From Polytrichum commune (lineage: Eukaryota > Streptophyta > Polytrichopsida > Polytrichales > Polytrichaceae), in contig OX485807.1 of the NCBI GenBank assembly GCA_950295325.1, forward strand, positions 7,132,501-7,196,500: a DNA stretch of 64,000 nt, read 5' to 3'. The notes under the pieces were generated by a model. It made no database searches. It had not been told where the DNA came from and saw only the letters and a program-made list of their open reading frames with translations. Positions 34,496 through 45,720 of the stretch are shown here, one piece after another; position 1 is the first letter of the stretch; every line of letters starts with the position of its first letter. Both the position numbers and the translations under genes were made by a program.

Positions 34496-35297
34496 CTCAC
34501 CCCCACCAAACGGAGTCGATGCCCTCATCGACTATACTCGTAGTCGGTACACCAATTCTCAAGTTGCCATCCTCTATGGTGCGGCATTGTGTTTACCTTA
34601 GGGCGCGACCCCCACAATGCTTCTTCAAATTTGGCATAGTCCCAAAGGTGTCGTTCCTAGGTGGTCCGTTAGCGACCTTGGATCTCTCATCCAAGGACCT
34701 AACCTACACTAGACCCACCTACTTTGGGACTCACTTGGGTTGCCCCTCCTTTGGGGCCTCCCCCGTTAGGCTCCACTAGCCTAACGTGACACATCTAGGC
34801 GAGACCTCAACGCTTCCACTAAGTTGTCTCGGTTGCAACTCCGAGATGGCTTTCCATTGTTAAGCCACGCCTCGATCGCACGGGGGTGATGCCAAGTCCC
34901 GCCCGACTCGGTTCCCACTTTGCTCTTTCGAGACATGGGTTCATGACTCCCATGCGCCAACTCTCGTTAGCTCGCGGGTAGCACTTTTATGAGCACGCGC
35001 CATCACCTTGTCCCCGCCCGGACAAGCCCACAATTAAGAAGTTTCTTGGTTTTATCCAAGGCCCCTCCAAGCCATGGCCCCCAATTACTCGGCTTACCCA
35101 ACCTAGTTTGGCATGTCTATTCCCCCTCTTCCATTAACCAAGCACAAGTACAAGACTAGGACCTCATCTCATACTTTTCTCTTTGCACCACTAAAGTTTG
35201 GATTTTATTCCCTCAAGCCAAAGAACAAGTTCATGTCGTGGAGCAATTAACCTCGAAGCTAAGTGTGCTACTAGCGTCTCTCCCCCACTAAAGGAGA
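34496..35297 (-). other. Element F 3' untranslated region
   Basis: Contains stems GTCGATG/CATCGAC (34515-34532), CCTTGGAT/ATCCAAGG (34676-34696), GTTAGGCT/AGCCTAAC (34765-34785) and CTTGTCC/GGACAAG (35007-35026). Confidence 0.7.
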
Positions 35298-35736
35298 TTG
35301 ATGTCCTCATCAATGCCTACGCTTCATTTTATTGGAATCCTTAGCCTTAGTTTCTTCAAAGTGCTTCACCAATTCATTGGTGTTGACCATGTCTCTTGCC
35401 GCCACCCAAGCGGTTTCTTTCTCATGGTATCCTCACCATTTCACCAAGTACTCATTTGTACATTTTTTTTTCATTTTCACTTGGGCTTCCTACACTTGAG
35501 GATGCCCTCCTACCTCATGTTCCAAGTGACCTCCACAAGGTCGGGACGTGGCCTAATCACTTGCTTGTGATCGGGCCACAAGGTGTCGTCCTAAAATGAC
35601 TTTCGTAATGAGACATGAAATGTCGGATGCACTTTGATGTCCGGCGGTAATTCCAACTTATACATGTCCTTGAACACTTGTTGCACAATGGAAAACGAAG
35701 TTCCAATTTTGGACATGAACTTTTGAAGTAAGGCCT
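35298..35736 (-). pseudogene. Element F chromodomain region, broken
   Basis: Carries the shared TGA after Lys-Trp and frame changes. Confidence 0.65.
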
Positions 35737-36729
35737 TTGGGCAAGGTGAAGTTGTCCACATTCAACAACACCTTATTGGCCCACCTCATACTCCACTTCG
35801 CGTCTTCCGGCATTGATTTGCACTCCGTAGCACCTTCGGGCTTTCTCCACCAACAACTTGGTCATCTCCAAGATTTGTTTACCATCCTTGGCCAAGTCCT
35901 CAGCATCTTGGTTGAACTCTAGTGTTGAATGTGCCCCCTCGAGAGCTAGGTTAATAGGTTGGAGCGCATCCACTCCATAAGCCACCACCAAAGACCACCC
36001 CTTGGTAGCCAAGTGCGTGGCTACATTGCAATTACACTCCGCTCGACCCACATAGTCCGCCCAATCTCCTTGGTCCGCCCCCACCAAGTTCCTCAAGTAT
36101 TGCTTCAAGACTCCATTCACACGCTCCGTTTTCCCAAATATTTGGGAATGCAAGGCCGTGCTAAACCTTAGTTTCATTGCGACCTCCTTAGAGAAATGCA
36201 TTGAAAATGCACTTGTGAACTTTGAATCTTGATCCCACACAATCACTCTTGGCAACCCGTGGTGCCTCAACCATCCTTTGAGAAAAGGCTATGCGGTCTC
36301 CAACGCGGTGGCGGTTCCCACAATCAGCACCATGTGTGCCAACTTGGCAAACCGCTCTACCATCAACAAGATGGCATCATACCCATGTGACTCCGGCAAA
36401 CTTGTGATCAAGTCCATGCACATACTATGCCATGGCGCCGACGGGATAAGCAACGGTTGCAAGAAACCGCCTTGCTTTTGGTAAGAGGCTCGGTTCACTT
36501 GGCACTTTATTCACGCCTTCACAAAGTGGGTTATATCCTCCTTTATGCACCGCCAATGGAACCTCCATGACACCATTCTATGGCGGTTTTTTCTTTCTCC
36601 TCTATGGCCGGCAATAGGACTATCACATTTTTCCTTCAAAACCGATAGCCTCAACTTGCCTTGAGGCACATACACCCGACTTTGCTTGCACTTGAACAAT
36701 CCGTCCACCAACTTAACCTCTTTGAGCAC
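35737..36729 (-). pseudogene. Element F integrase, broken only by shared lesions
   Basis: The zinc-binding region is at 36511-36729. Core halves lie at 36289-36498 (ending at the shared TAG) and 35773-36270 (165 residues open). All three catalytic residues are present, including Glu in a Thr-Glu-Arg-Val-Asn context. This is the best integrase in the window. Confidence 0.8.
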
Positions 36730-37096
36730 CTTGCTCTTGCGAAGCTCACCTAAAAGCTTTTGTGCCTCGGGGTAGTTAATTTACCCCTCCCGTATCTTGC
36801 ATCACAAGTTTCCTTCGCCGGCACACATTAGCCACAAGGTTTGGATGGTTCTCATTGCTTGGAACTCATCCGGTCTACTTAGCGCATCCGGCACCACATT
36901 TCCATGGTCCGGTTTGTGGATCAAATCCACCTTCATAAGCGCCAAACTATCATGCCACCGCAATGACTTGGCGCTCACTTGCGCTTGTATATGTTAAAAT
37001 ACTTTTAGGACACATTGTCCATGTAGACCTTTGCTTTGTGCGACCCCAAATAGTGTCGCCACATCTTCAAGCAATGCACTACGGCAAAGAAGTTCT
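36730..37096 (-). pseudogene. Element F RNase H C-terminus and tether
   Basis: Homologous to the other copies, frameshifted. Confidence 0.5.
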
Positions 37097-37554
37097 TTGT
37101 CATGAGTTGGTTGCCTTCTTTGACAACCATCGAGCCTCAAGCCCCCATATGCAAAGGCCATCCATCTTACATTAACAATCCGCCATTGGCAAAGTCATTC
37201 ACCCCCGTATGCACCTCAAAAGGTATGTCAAGCTCCGCGAACTTGAGCACGGGCGGCGAAGAGAACTTGCTCTTAAGCTCCCCAAAGACTTGGTGACAAG
37301 GCTAGTCCCACTCTTGGGATAGTCATTTCTTTCACAAGTCGGACAAGGTCTTACAACCATCGAGCTTCATGCTCCCATATGCAATGGCATCCATCTTGGA
37401 TCAACATCCGCCAATGGTAAAGTTACTCGCCCCCGTATGCACCTCAACATGCTCATGAAAACCCGGAAATTTAACCACATCTTGTGAAGAGAACTTACTC
37501 TTGAGCTCCCCAGAGGCTTGGTGACAAGGCTCATCCCACTCTTGGGATAGCCAT
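37097..37554 (-). repeat. RNase H tandem repeat, two units
   Basis: In minus orientation, units start at 37554 and 37326, 228 bp apart. Confidence 0.8.
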
Positions 37555-37876
37555 TTTTTCCAACATGTTGACTAAGGTTCTAGCAACCTTAGAAAAACCA
37601 TGAATGAAGTGGTGGTAGTAGTTGGCTAGGCCAACAAATGACCTAAGCCCTTTTCTTGAGTCAAGGGCCAATTCTCTTTTTGGATTGCCTTGACATTCTT
37701 CATGTTCGTCCACCAACTTCCTTTGTCACCACATACCTCAAGAACTCAATCTCTCGTTGAGCAAAGTTATTTTTCACTTCTTGGCGGTAACTTTTTTTTT
37801 GAGCAACACATTGGTGAATACATCCTTGTATCTCACCAACATCCCACCAATGTGGTTTAGAGGAGGCCCACGTTTC
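37555..37876 (-). pseudogene. Element F reverse transcriptase remnant
   Basis: Shared palm deletion near 37755-37795, next to a T run at 37792-37800. Confidence 0.7.
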
Positions 37877-38325
37877 CTAGCCTCCCCATAAGTTCCTTGG
37901 AGTTGCTCCAATTGAACCACAACCATTATGTTTTCCATTTTTCATTTGGTCCATTAAGACCAAATTCAACTTGGGTCCTCCTACCATAGGAGTCCTTGTC
38001 AATTTGAACTTCAATTCTTTGCCATTATGACACATCATAATGCACCGCAAGCTCACCGGCTTGCACCTCACATCTATCATGTGAGTTTCAAAGTAGGCGG
38101 CCTTCACAATGACATGCATTTCATCTATTTCACATGGTGTGAAATTTTGACAAAAATCCAATGTCCCACATTGAAAGGTTACATGCATCGCGGCCTCCTT
38201 TGTCTCATGCGGTTCGCCCTTTCCAAACCGCACCTTGGTGGGCTTGCCCGCTCTATCAATCGGCAAGCCCCAACTTCCTTGTGAGTTTTGGGCTCAAGAA
38301 GGAGTGGTAGCCTCTTTGTCAACAC
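37877..38325 (-). pseudogene. Element F protease, active site altered
   Basis: Open for 129 residues at 37877-38266. Asp-Lys-Glu is at 38312-38320, followed by a one-base deletion. Confidence 0.75.
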
Positions 38326-39370
38326 ATGAGACATTTCTCCCATTCATTGAGCCTCAAGGTACAAAAGATTTGGCCTTGGCTTAAGGCTACTAGCCTTGGC
38401 CACAATGCCATCGTCTTACATTCGGTCCTCGGCAACTTGGCTTGGCTTGGTCCGCAAAGCCAACTTTAAACATTTCGTCCGCGGGATAAATTGGTTCGGT
38501 GCCACAAAACCAATTTCTAATAGTTTGTCCGCAAAACAAACATGTTTTGCCTTGGTAGCACAAAGCCACCTTCCCACATTCCGTCCGCGGCACGAACATG
38601 AATTGCCTTGGAAGGACAAACCCACCTCCCAATATTCCGTCCGCGGCACAAGTATGATTTGCTTTGGAAGCATGAAGCCACCTTTCAACATTTCGTCCGC
38701 GGCACCAACATGTTTTGCCTAAGTAAAATGGACCAAACAATTTGCACTCATTTCTTTGGGACCTACTTTGGCTAAAGCCACTTGTGGTGATGCGCCGCCG
38801 AACTTCTCTTTGGGACCATCGGCTTCAATGCTCTTGCAAACTTGATGGTCCCCACCATGTCCTCAAGAAACCTTAGGGACTTAAACAAGGCATCCACCAC
38901 CCACTTTTAAAACCCCACCTAAAAGGATACATTTCTTAGAAAGGTCATCCGTTTTAGGTGTATCCTTCATTTGTGCGTTTGAATAGCGCATATAGGCCTT
39001 AAGAGGCCCCGGGTGCCTCATTAGCACCAAATTCATTCCAACATCAATACCTTCCAAGCATTTCGAATTGGAATTTCAATCCAACGTTAATGCCCTCCAA
39101 GGTTTTCGGTGCATTCGGTATTCTAGGCCCCAAATGTTTTTTTGAGGTGTGCGGGAGCCCTTTCAAAGGACTCCACCAATTTCCTTACCGAATCCACCAT
39201 CATGCCCACCATTGTCATTAGAACCAATGGTATGGTCAAATTCCCTTTACACATGATCTTTGTTCCAATTTGAGCCTCACAACCTTTTGGAAACCCCGGG
39301 CTAACCATAATAACCCTCACGTTTGATAGCCATGTCTCCCTCAAAGTGCTAGCTCAAATATTGGAACCTT
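38326..39370 (-). pseudogene. Element F gag, broken
   Basis: The cysteine-rich tail (38390-38740, about six units) is open for 116 residues. A capsid-like middle and an N-terminal part (39123-39344) follow in separate frames. Confidence 0.65.
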
Positions 39371-39382
39371 GCTCTGATACCA
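39371..39382 (-). other. Primer-binding site of element F
   Basis: TGGTATCAGAGC in minus orientation, two bases from the LTR. Confidence 0.92.
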
Positions 39383-39384
39383 AG

Positions 39385-40358
39385 TGTCGCAACCCTTGCT
39401 AGCCCCCCTTGACAATCTTGCCAATTTTCAATTCTAGCAAAGGTTACGAGCGCTAACCATTTGCATTCCGCCATGCTAATGGTTAGCTCCTCCTACCCCG
39501 GACCTTATAGTTCATAGGAGGGAACCAACCCTCCTACTTTGCTTTCGGGACTCACCCCTTAATCGGTAACTCATTTCTTGGATGTGGACTTCCATCCATG
39601 GAAGTCCAATCCTATGTTGATCATCGCGTTGCCGGAGCAACACTACAACAACCCGAAGCATACTAGGCAACTATGGCCTCACAATAGGCCAAAGCCCATG
39701 GAGGCCTTGCCGTTCGGCCTCGGGTGGGTGAGGCCACACCACCTCACCCATATAAGCCTCTAGGACTCTACGCGGGGCCCCTACCCCACCGTCAACCAAC
39801 CTCTTGTCTCTCTACCAAGAGTTGGGGCCAAGTGGACATTTTCCCTTAGCCGCTGGGCCTAGAAGCCCCCAGCAGCTTCAGACCATCATAACTTCCTTGT
39901 ATGATGTTTGATCATAACAACCAACCACTCTATCTTCATCTACGCTTCACGTAGATGCCGATGGACTCCTCACTTGCCCCATTCGGGCAAGTATTGAGGA
40001 AGTTATGCCTGTGTGAACCTTGGCAGTCCCGGGAATCACTCCCAGGCACTGCTGTACCAGGGCGCTGTCCCGGGACAGCGCCCCACTCAAATGGCCATAA
40101 CTCCTAGCTCACACCTCCGATTGAGGTGTTCTTGAGCATTCTAGAATCACCACGCCATGAGCTACGCATAGCTCATGGCCTTACCCTTGTGCCTCCTAGT
40201 CTCCGTGGGTGGGAGGCGTTCCCAACGCCCGGGGCCCTCACCCACACTAGGATCACTTGGGCCCTCTCACCAACGGCGCCACAAGTCCCGGGTGTCACTC
40301 CGGGGTCCCCCTTGTGCCCATGGTGTTTCGGGCACTCCTCATGGAGAGGTGCGCGACA
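39385..40358 (-). repeat. 5' LTR of element F
   Basis: 974 bp; offset 5863 bp from the 3' LTR and almost identical to it. Confidence 0.95.
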
Positions 40359-40641
40359 AATGCCCTCCAAGGTTTTGGGTCCTTTCGGTATTCTAGGCCC
40401 CAAATGTTTTTTTGAGGTTTGAGGGAGCCCTTTTCAAAGCACTCCTCCATTTTCCTTACCAAATTCACCCTCATGCCCACCATTGTCATTAAAACCAATG
40501 GTATGGTCAAATTCCACTTGCACATGATCCTTGTTCCAATTTGAGCCTCACAACCTTTTGGAAACCCCGGGCTCACCATCATAACCCGCATTTTTGATAG
40601 CCATGTTTCCCTCAAAGTGCGAGCTCAAAACTTGGAACCCT
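40359..40641 (-). pseudogene. Element E gag N-terminus, right of insertion F
   Basis: Starts with the AATGC duplication and continues the E gag segment cut at 33521. In minus orientation, coding resemblance starts with Ala-Ile-Lys near 40600 and is frameshifted soon after. Confidence 0.65.
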
Positions 40642-40653
40642 GCTCTGATACCA
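40642..40653 (-). other. Primer-binding site of element E
   Basis: TGGTATCAGAGC in minus orientation, two bases from the LTR. Confidence 0.92.
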
Positions 40654-40655
40654 AG

Positions 40656-41629
40656 TGTCGCAACCCTTGCTAGGTCCCTTAACAATCTTGCCAATTTTCG
40701 TTTCTAGCAAAGGTTACGAGTGGCTAACCCTTCGCATACCGCCATGCTAATGGTTAGCTCCTCTAACCCCGGACCAATAGTTCATAGGTGGGAACAACCC
40801 TCCTACTTTGCTTTCGGGACTCACCCCTTAATCGGTAACGCATTTCCCCAATGTGGACTTCCATCCATGGAAGTCCAATCCTATGTTGATCATCGCGTTG
40901 CCGGAGCAACACTACAACAACCCGAACCATACTAGGCAGCTATGGCCTCACAATAGGCCAAAGCCCATGGAGGCCTTGCCGTTCGGCCTCGGGTGGGTGA
41001 GGCCACACCACCTCACCCATATAAGCCTCTAGGACTTCACGCGGGGCCCCTACCCCACCGTCAACCAACCTCTTGTCTCTCTACCAAGAGTTGGGGCCAA
41101 GTGGACATTTTCCCTTAGCTGCTGGGCCTAGAACCCCCCCCAGCAGCTTCAGACCATCATAACTTCCTTGTATGATGTCTGATCATAACAACCAACCACT
41201 CCATCTTCATCTACGCTTCACGTAGATGCCGATGGACTCCTCGTTTGCCCCATTCGGGCAAGTATTGAGGAAGTTATGCCTGTTTGAACCTTTGCAGTCC
41301 CGGGAATCACTCCCAGGCACTGCTGTACCAGGGCGCTGTCCCGGGACAGCACCCCACTCAAATGGCCATAACTCCTAGCTCACACCTCCGATTGAGGTGT
41401 TCTTGAGCATTCTAGAATCACCACGCCATGAGCTACGCATAGCTCATGGCCTCACCCTCATGCCTCCTAGTCTTTGTGGGTGGGAGGCGTTCCCAACGCC
41501 CGGGGCCCTCACCCACACTAGGATCACTTGGGCCCTCTCACCAACGGCGCCACAAGTCCCGGGTGTCACTCCGGGGTCCCCCTTGTGCCCATGGTGTTTC
41601 GGCCACTCCTCATGGAGAGGTGCGCGACA
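40656..41629 (-). repeat. 5' LTR of element E
   Basis: 974 bp, paired with 27755-28728, with about four differences. Confidence 0.95.
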
Positions 41630-41854
41630 AGGTGGGTCTAGTATAGGTTAGGTCCTTGGATGAGAGATCCAAGGTCGCTAACGGACCACCTAGGAACGAC
41701 ACCTTTGGGACCATGCCAAATTTGCAGATGCATTGTGGGGGTCGCGCCCTAAGGTAAACACAATGCCGCACCATAGAGGATGGCAACTTGAGAATTGGTG
41801 TGCCGACTACGAGTATAGTCGATGAGGGCATCGACTCCGTTTGGTGGGGGTGAG
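41630..41854 (+). other. Element C 3' UTR, right part
   Basis: Starts with the AGGTG duplication of E, continues the C 3' UTR and ends in a GGTGGGGGTGAG polypurine tract at the LTR edge. Confidence 0.8.
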
Positions 41855-42828
41855 TGTCGCGCACCTCTCCATGAGGAGTGCCCGAAACACCATGGGCACA
41901 AGGGGGACCCCGGAGTGACACCCGGGACTTGTGGCGCCGTTGGTGAGAGGGCCCAAGTGATCCTAGTGTGGGTGAGGGCCCCGGGCGTTGGGAACGCCTC
42001 CCACCCACAAAGACTAGGAGGCATGAGGGTGAGGCCATCAGCTATGCGTAGCTCATGGCGTGGTGATTCTAGAATGCTCAAGATCACCTCAATCGGAGGT
42101 GTGAGCTAGGAGTTATGGCCATTTGAGTGGGGTGCTGTCCCGGGACAGGGCCCTGGTACAGCAGTGCCTGGGAGTGATTCCCGGGACTGCCAAGGTTCAA
42201 ACAGGCATAACTTCCTCAAGACTTGCCCGAATGGGGCACATGAGGAGTCCATCGGCATCTACGTGAAGCGTAGATGAGGATGGAGTGGTTGGTTGTTATG
42301 ATCAGACATCATACAAGGAAGTTATGATGGTCTGAAGCTGCTGGGGGGGTTCTAGGCCCAGCAGCTAAGGGAAAATGTCCACTTGGCCCCAACTCTTGGT
42401 AGAGAGACAAGAGGTTGGTTGGCGGTGGGGTAGGGGCTCCGTGTAGAGTCCTAGAGGCTTATATGGGTGAGGTGGTGTGGCCTCACCCACCCGAGGCCGA
42501 ACGGCACGGCCTCCATGGGCATTGGCCCATTGTGAGGACATAGTTGCCTAGTATGGTTCGGGTTGTTGTAGTGTTGCTCCGGCAACGCGATGATCAACAT
42601 AGGATTGGACTTCCATGGATGGAAGTCCACATTGGGGAAATGGGCTACCGATTAAGGGGTGAGTCCCGAAAGCAAAGTAGGAGGGTTGGTTCCCTCCTAT
42701 GAACTATTGGTCCGGGGTAAGAGGAGCTATCCATTAGCATGGCGGAATGCGAAGGGTTAGCGACTCGTAACCTTTGCTAGAATTGAAAATTGGCAAGATT
42801 ATTAAGGGACCTAGCAAGGGTTGCGACA
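41855..42828 (+). repeat. 3' LTR of element C
   Basis: 974 bp, paired with 20831-21804, about two differences. Confidence 0.95.
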
Positions 42829-43468
42829 TAGGTGGTCCGTTAGCGACCTTGGATCTCTCATCCAAGGACCTAACCTACACTAGACCCACCTACTTTGGGA
42901 CTCACTTGGGTTGCCCCTCCTTTGGGGCCTCCCCCGTTAGGCTCCACTAGCCTAACGTGACACATCTAGGCGAGACCTCAACGCTTCCACTAAGTTGTCT
43001 CGGTTGCAACTCGAAGATGGCTTTCCATTGTTAAGCCACGCCTCGATCGCACGGGGGTGATGCCAAGTCCCGCCCGACTCGGTTCCCACTTTGCTCTTTC
43101 GAGACATGGGTTCATGACTCCCATGCGCCAACTTTCGTTAGCTCGCGGGTAGCACTTTTATGAGCACGCGCCATCACCTTGTCCCCGCCCGGACAAGCCC
43201 ACAACTAAGAAGTTTCTTGGTTTTATCCAAGGCCCCTCCAAGCCATGGCCCCCAATTACTCGGCTTACCCAACCTAGTTTGGCATATCTATTCCCCCTCT
43301 TCCATTAACCAAGCACAAGTACAAGACTAGGACCTCATCTCATACTTTTATCTTTGCACCACTAAAGTTTGGACTTTATTCCCTCAAGCCAAAGAACAAG
43401 TTCATGTTGTGGAGCAATTAGCCTCGAAGCTAAGTGTGCTACTAGCGTCTCTCCCCCACTAAAGGAGA
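42829..43468 (-). other. Element B 3' UTR, right part
   Basis: Starts with the TAGGT duplication of C and continues the B 3' UTR up to the position where the chromodomain ends in other copies. Confidence 0.75.
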
Positions 43469-43907
43469 TTGATGTCCTCATCAATGCCTACGCTTCATTT
43501 TATTGCAATGGCCATCGATTTTGCCTCAACATCCGCCAATGGTAAAGTCACTCGCCCCCATATGCACCTCAAAAGGATAGTCAAGCTACGCGAACTTGAG
43601 CACGGGCGGCGAAGAAAACTTCCACTTAAGCTCCCCAAACGCTTTGTGCCAAGGTTCATCCCACTCTTGGGATAACCATTTCTTGCACAAGCCAGACAAG
43701 GTTCGACAACCATGGAGCTTAATGCTCCCACAAGCAATGGTCATCCATCTTGGATCAACATCCACCAATGGTAAAATCCTTCGCCTCCATGTGCACCTCA
43801 AAATGCTTATGAAAACCCGGAAACTAACCACATCTTGTGAAGAGAACTTGCTCTTGAGCTCCCCAAAGGCTTGGTGACAAGGCTCATCCCACTCTTGGGA
43901 TAGCCAT
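43469..43907 (-). repeat. Element B deletion junction and two RNase H repeat units
   Basis: Near 43504 the end of the chromodomain region is fused to RNase H sequence, removing the chromodomain, integrase and tether (about 2.5 kb). In minus orientation, repeat units start at 43907 and 43679, 228 bp apart. Confidence 0.8.
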
Positions 43908-44223
43908 TTCCCTCAATAAGTTGAATAAGGTCCTAGCAACCTTCAAAAACTCTCGAATGAAGTGGTGGTGGTAGTTGGCTAGGCCAACAAATGACCTAAG
44001 CCCTTTTTGAATCAAGGGCCAATTCTCCTTTTGGATTGCCTTCACATTCTTCATGTTCGTCCACCAACTTCCTTTGTCACCACACACCTCAAGAACTCAA
44101 TCTCTCGTTGAGCAAAGTTCTTTTTCACTCCTTGGCGGTAACTTTTTGGGCAACACATTGGTGAATACATCCTTGTATTTCACCAACATCCCACCAATGT
44201 GGTTTGGGGGAGGCCCATCTTTC
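43908..44223 (-). pseudogene. Element B reverse transcriptase remnant
   Basis: The C-terminal edge with Gly-Leu-Arg-Ser-Phe-Val-Gly-Leu-Ala-Asn-Tyr is well preserved near 43970-44010. The shared palm deletion is near 44115-44140. Confidence 0.7.
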
Positions 44224-44672
44224 CTAGCCTCCCCATACGTTCCTTGGAGTTGCTCCAATTGAACCACGACCATTATGTTTTCTATTTTTCATTTGGTCTA
44301 TTAACACCAAATTCAACTCGGGTCGTCCTACCATAGGAGTTCTTGTCAATTTGAACTTCAATTCTTTGCCATTATGACACATCATAATGCACCGCAAGCA
44401 CACCGGCTTGCACCTCACATCTATCATGTGAGTTTCAAAGTAGGCGGCCTTCACAATGACATGCATTTCATCTATTTCACATGGTGTGAAATTTTGACAA
44501 AAATCCAATGTCCCACATTGAAAGGTTACATGCATCGCGAACTCCTTCGTTTCATGCGGTTTGCCCTTTCCAAACCGCACCTTGGTGGGCTTGCCCGCTC
44601 TATCAATTGGCAAGCCCCAACTCCCTTGTGAGCTTTGGGCTCATGAAAGAGTCCGTTGCCTCTTTGTCAATA
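44224..44672 (-). pseudogene. Element B protease, active site altered
   Basis: Open for 129 residues at 44224-44613. Asp-Lys-Glu is at 44660-44668, so the lesion is present even in the oldest nested copy. Confidence 0.75.
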
Positions 44673-45720
44673 CATGAGACATTTGTCCCATTCATTTGAG
44701 CCTCAAGGTACAAAAGACTTGGCCTCGGCTTAAGGCTACTAGCCTTGGCCACAATGCCATCGTCTTACATTTGGTCCTCCGCAACTTGGCTTGGCTTGGT
44801 CCGCAAAGCCAACTTCAAACATTTCGTGCGCGGGACAAATTGGTTTGGTGCCACAAAACCAATTTCTAATCATTTGTCCGCAAAACAAACATGTTTTGCC
44901 TTGGTAGCACAAAGCCACCTTCCCACACTCCGTCCGTGGCACAAACATGAATTGCCTTGGTAGGACAAACCCACCTCCCAACATTCCGTCCGCGGCACAA
45001 GTATGATTTGCTTTGGAAGCATAAAGCCACCTTTCAACATTCTGTCCGCGGCACCAACATGTTTTGCCTAAGTAAAATGGACCAAACAATTTGCACTCAT
45101 TTCTTTGGGACCTACTTTTGCTAAAGCCACTTGTGGTGATGCGCCGCCAAACTTCTCTTTGGGACCATCGGCTTCAATGCTCTTGCAAATTTGATGGTCC
45201 CCACCATGTTCTCAAGAAGCCTTGGGGACTTAAACAAGGCATCCACCACCCGCTTTTAAAACCCCACCTAAAAGGATGCATTCCTTAGAAAGCTCGTCCG
45301 TTTTAGGTGTATCCTTCATTTGTGCGTTTGAATAGCGCACATAGGCCTTAAGAGGCCCCGGGTGCCTCATTAGCATCAAGTTCATTTCAACATCCGAACC
45401 TTCGAAGCATCTCGAATTGAAATTTCAATCCAACATTAATACCCTCCAAGGTTTTGGGTGCATTCGGTATTCTAGGCCCCAAATCTTTTTTTGAGGTTTG
45501 AGGGAGCCCTTTTCAAAGCACTCCTCCATTTTCCTTACCAAATCCACCCTCATGCCCACCATTGTCATTAGAACCAATGGTATGGTCAAATTCCACTTGC
45601 ACATGATCCTTGTTCCAATTTGAGCCTCACAACCTTTTGGAAACCCCGGGCTCACCATCATAACCCGCATTTTTGATAGCCATGTTTCCCTCAAAGTGCG
45701 AGCTCAAAACTTGGAACCCT
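44673..45720 (-). pseudogene. Element B gag, broken
   Basis: The cysteine-rich tail (44739-45089, about six units) is open for 116 residues. The N-terminal part at 45425-45694 is open for 89 residues. Confidence 0.65.

Larger units (their letters stand above)
33522..40358 (-). mobile_element. Element F: innermost full-length chromovirus, TSD AATGC
   Basis: The element is 6837 bp and uninterrupted, flanked by AATGC at 33517-33521 and 40359-40363. Its 974-bp LTRs differ at one position by eye (34220 versus its partner), so it is among the youngest copies. It shares every disabling lesion of the family. Confidence 0.96.
27755..41629 (-). mobile_element. Element E: chromovirus nested in C, TSD AGGTG
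   Basis: Flanking AGGTG copies lie at 27750-27754 and 41630-41634. Without F the element is about 7.03 kb. Its two 974-bp LTRs differ at about four positions by eye. Confidence 0.95.
20831..42828 (+). mobile_element. Element C: chromovirus nested in B, TSD TAGGT
   Basis: The element is flanked by TAGGT at 20826-20830 and 42829-42833. After removing D, E and their duplications it is about 7.14 kb, the longest copy, mainly because it has four RNase H repeat units. I count about two differences between its 974-bp LTRs. It keeps the best-preserved gag start of the family. Confidence 0.95.

Noticed and set aside
33522-34779. Open frames of 112-155 codons running through LTRs and into the 3' UTR, seen in most copies
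   Set aside because: They repeat because the LTRs repeat. Opposite-strand frames of similar length overlap them, they cross the LTR edge and they match no protein family.
2151-44668. Programmed recoding or RNA editing that would rescue the chromovirus reading frames
   Set aside because: Single stops could be recoded in principle, but the missing reverse-transcriptase palm, the altered active sites and the many frameshifts could not be repaired that way.
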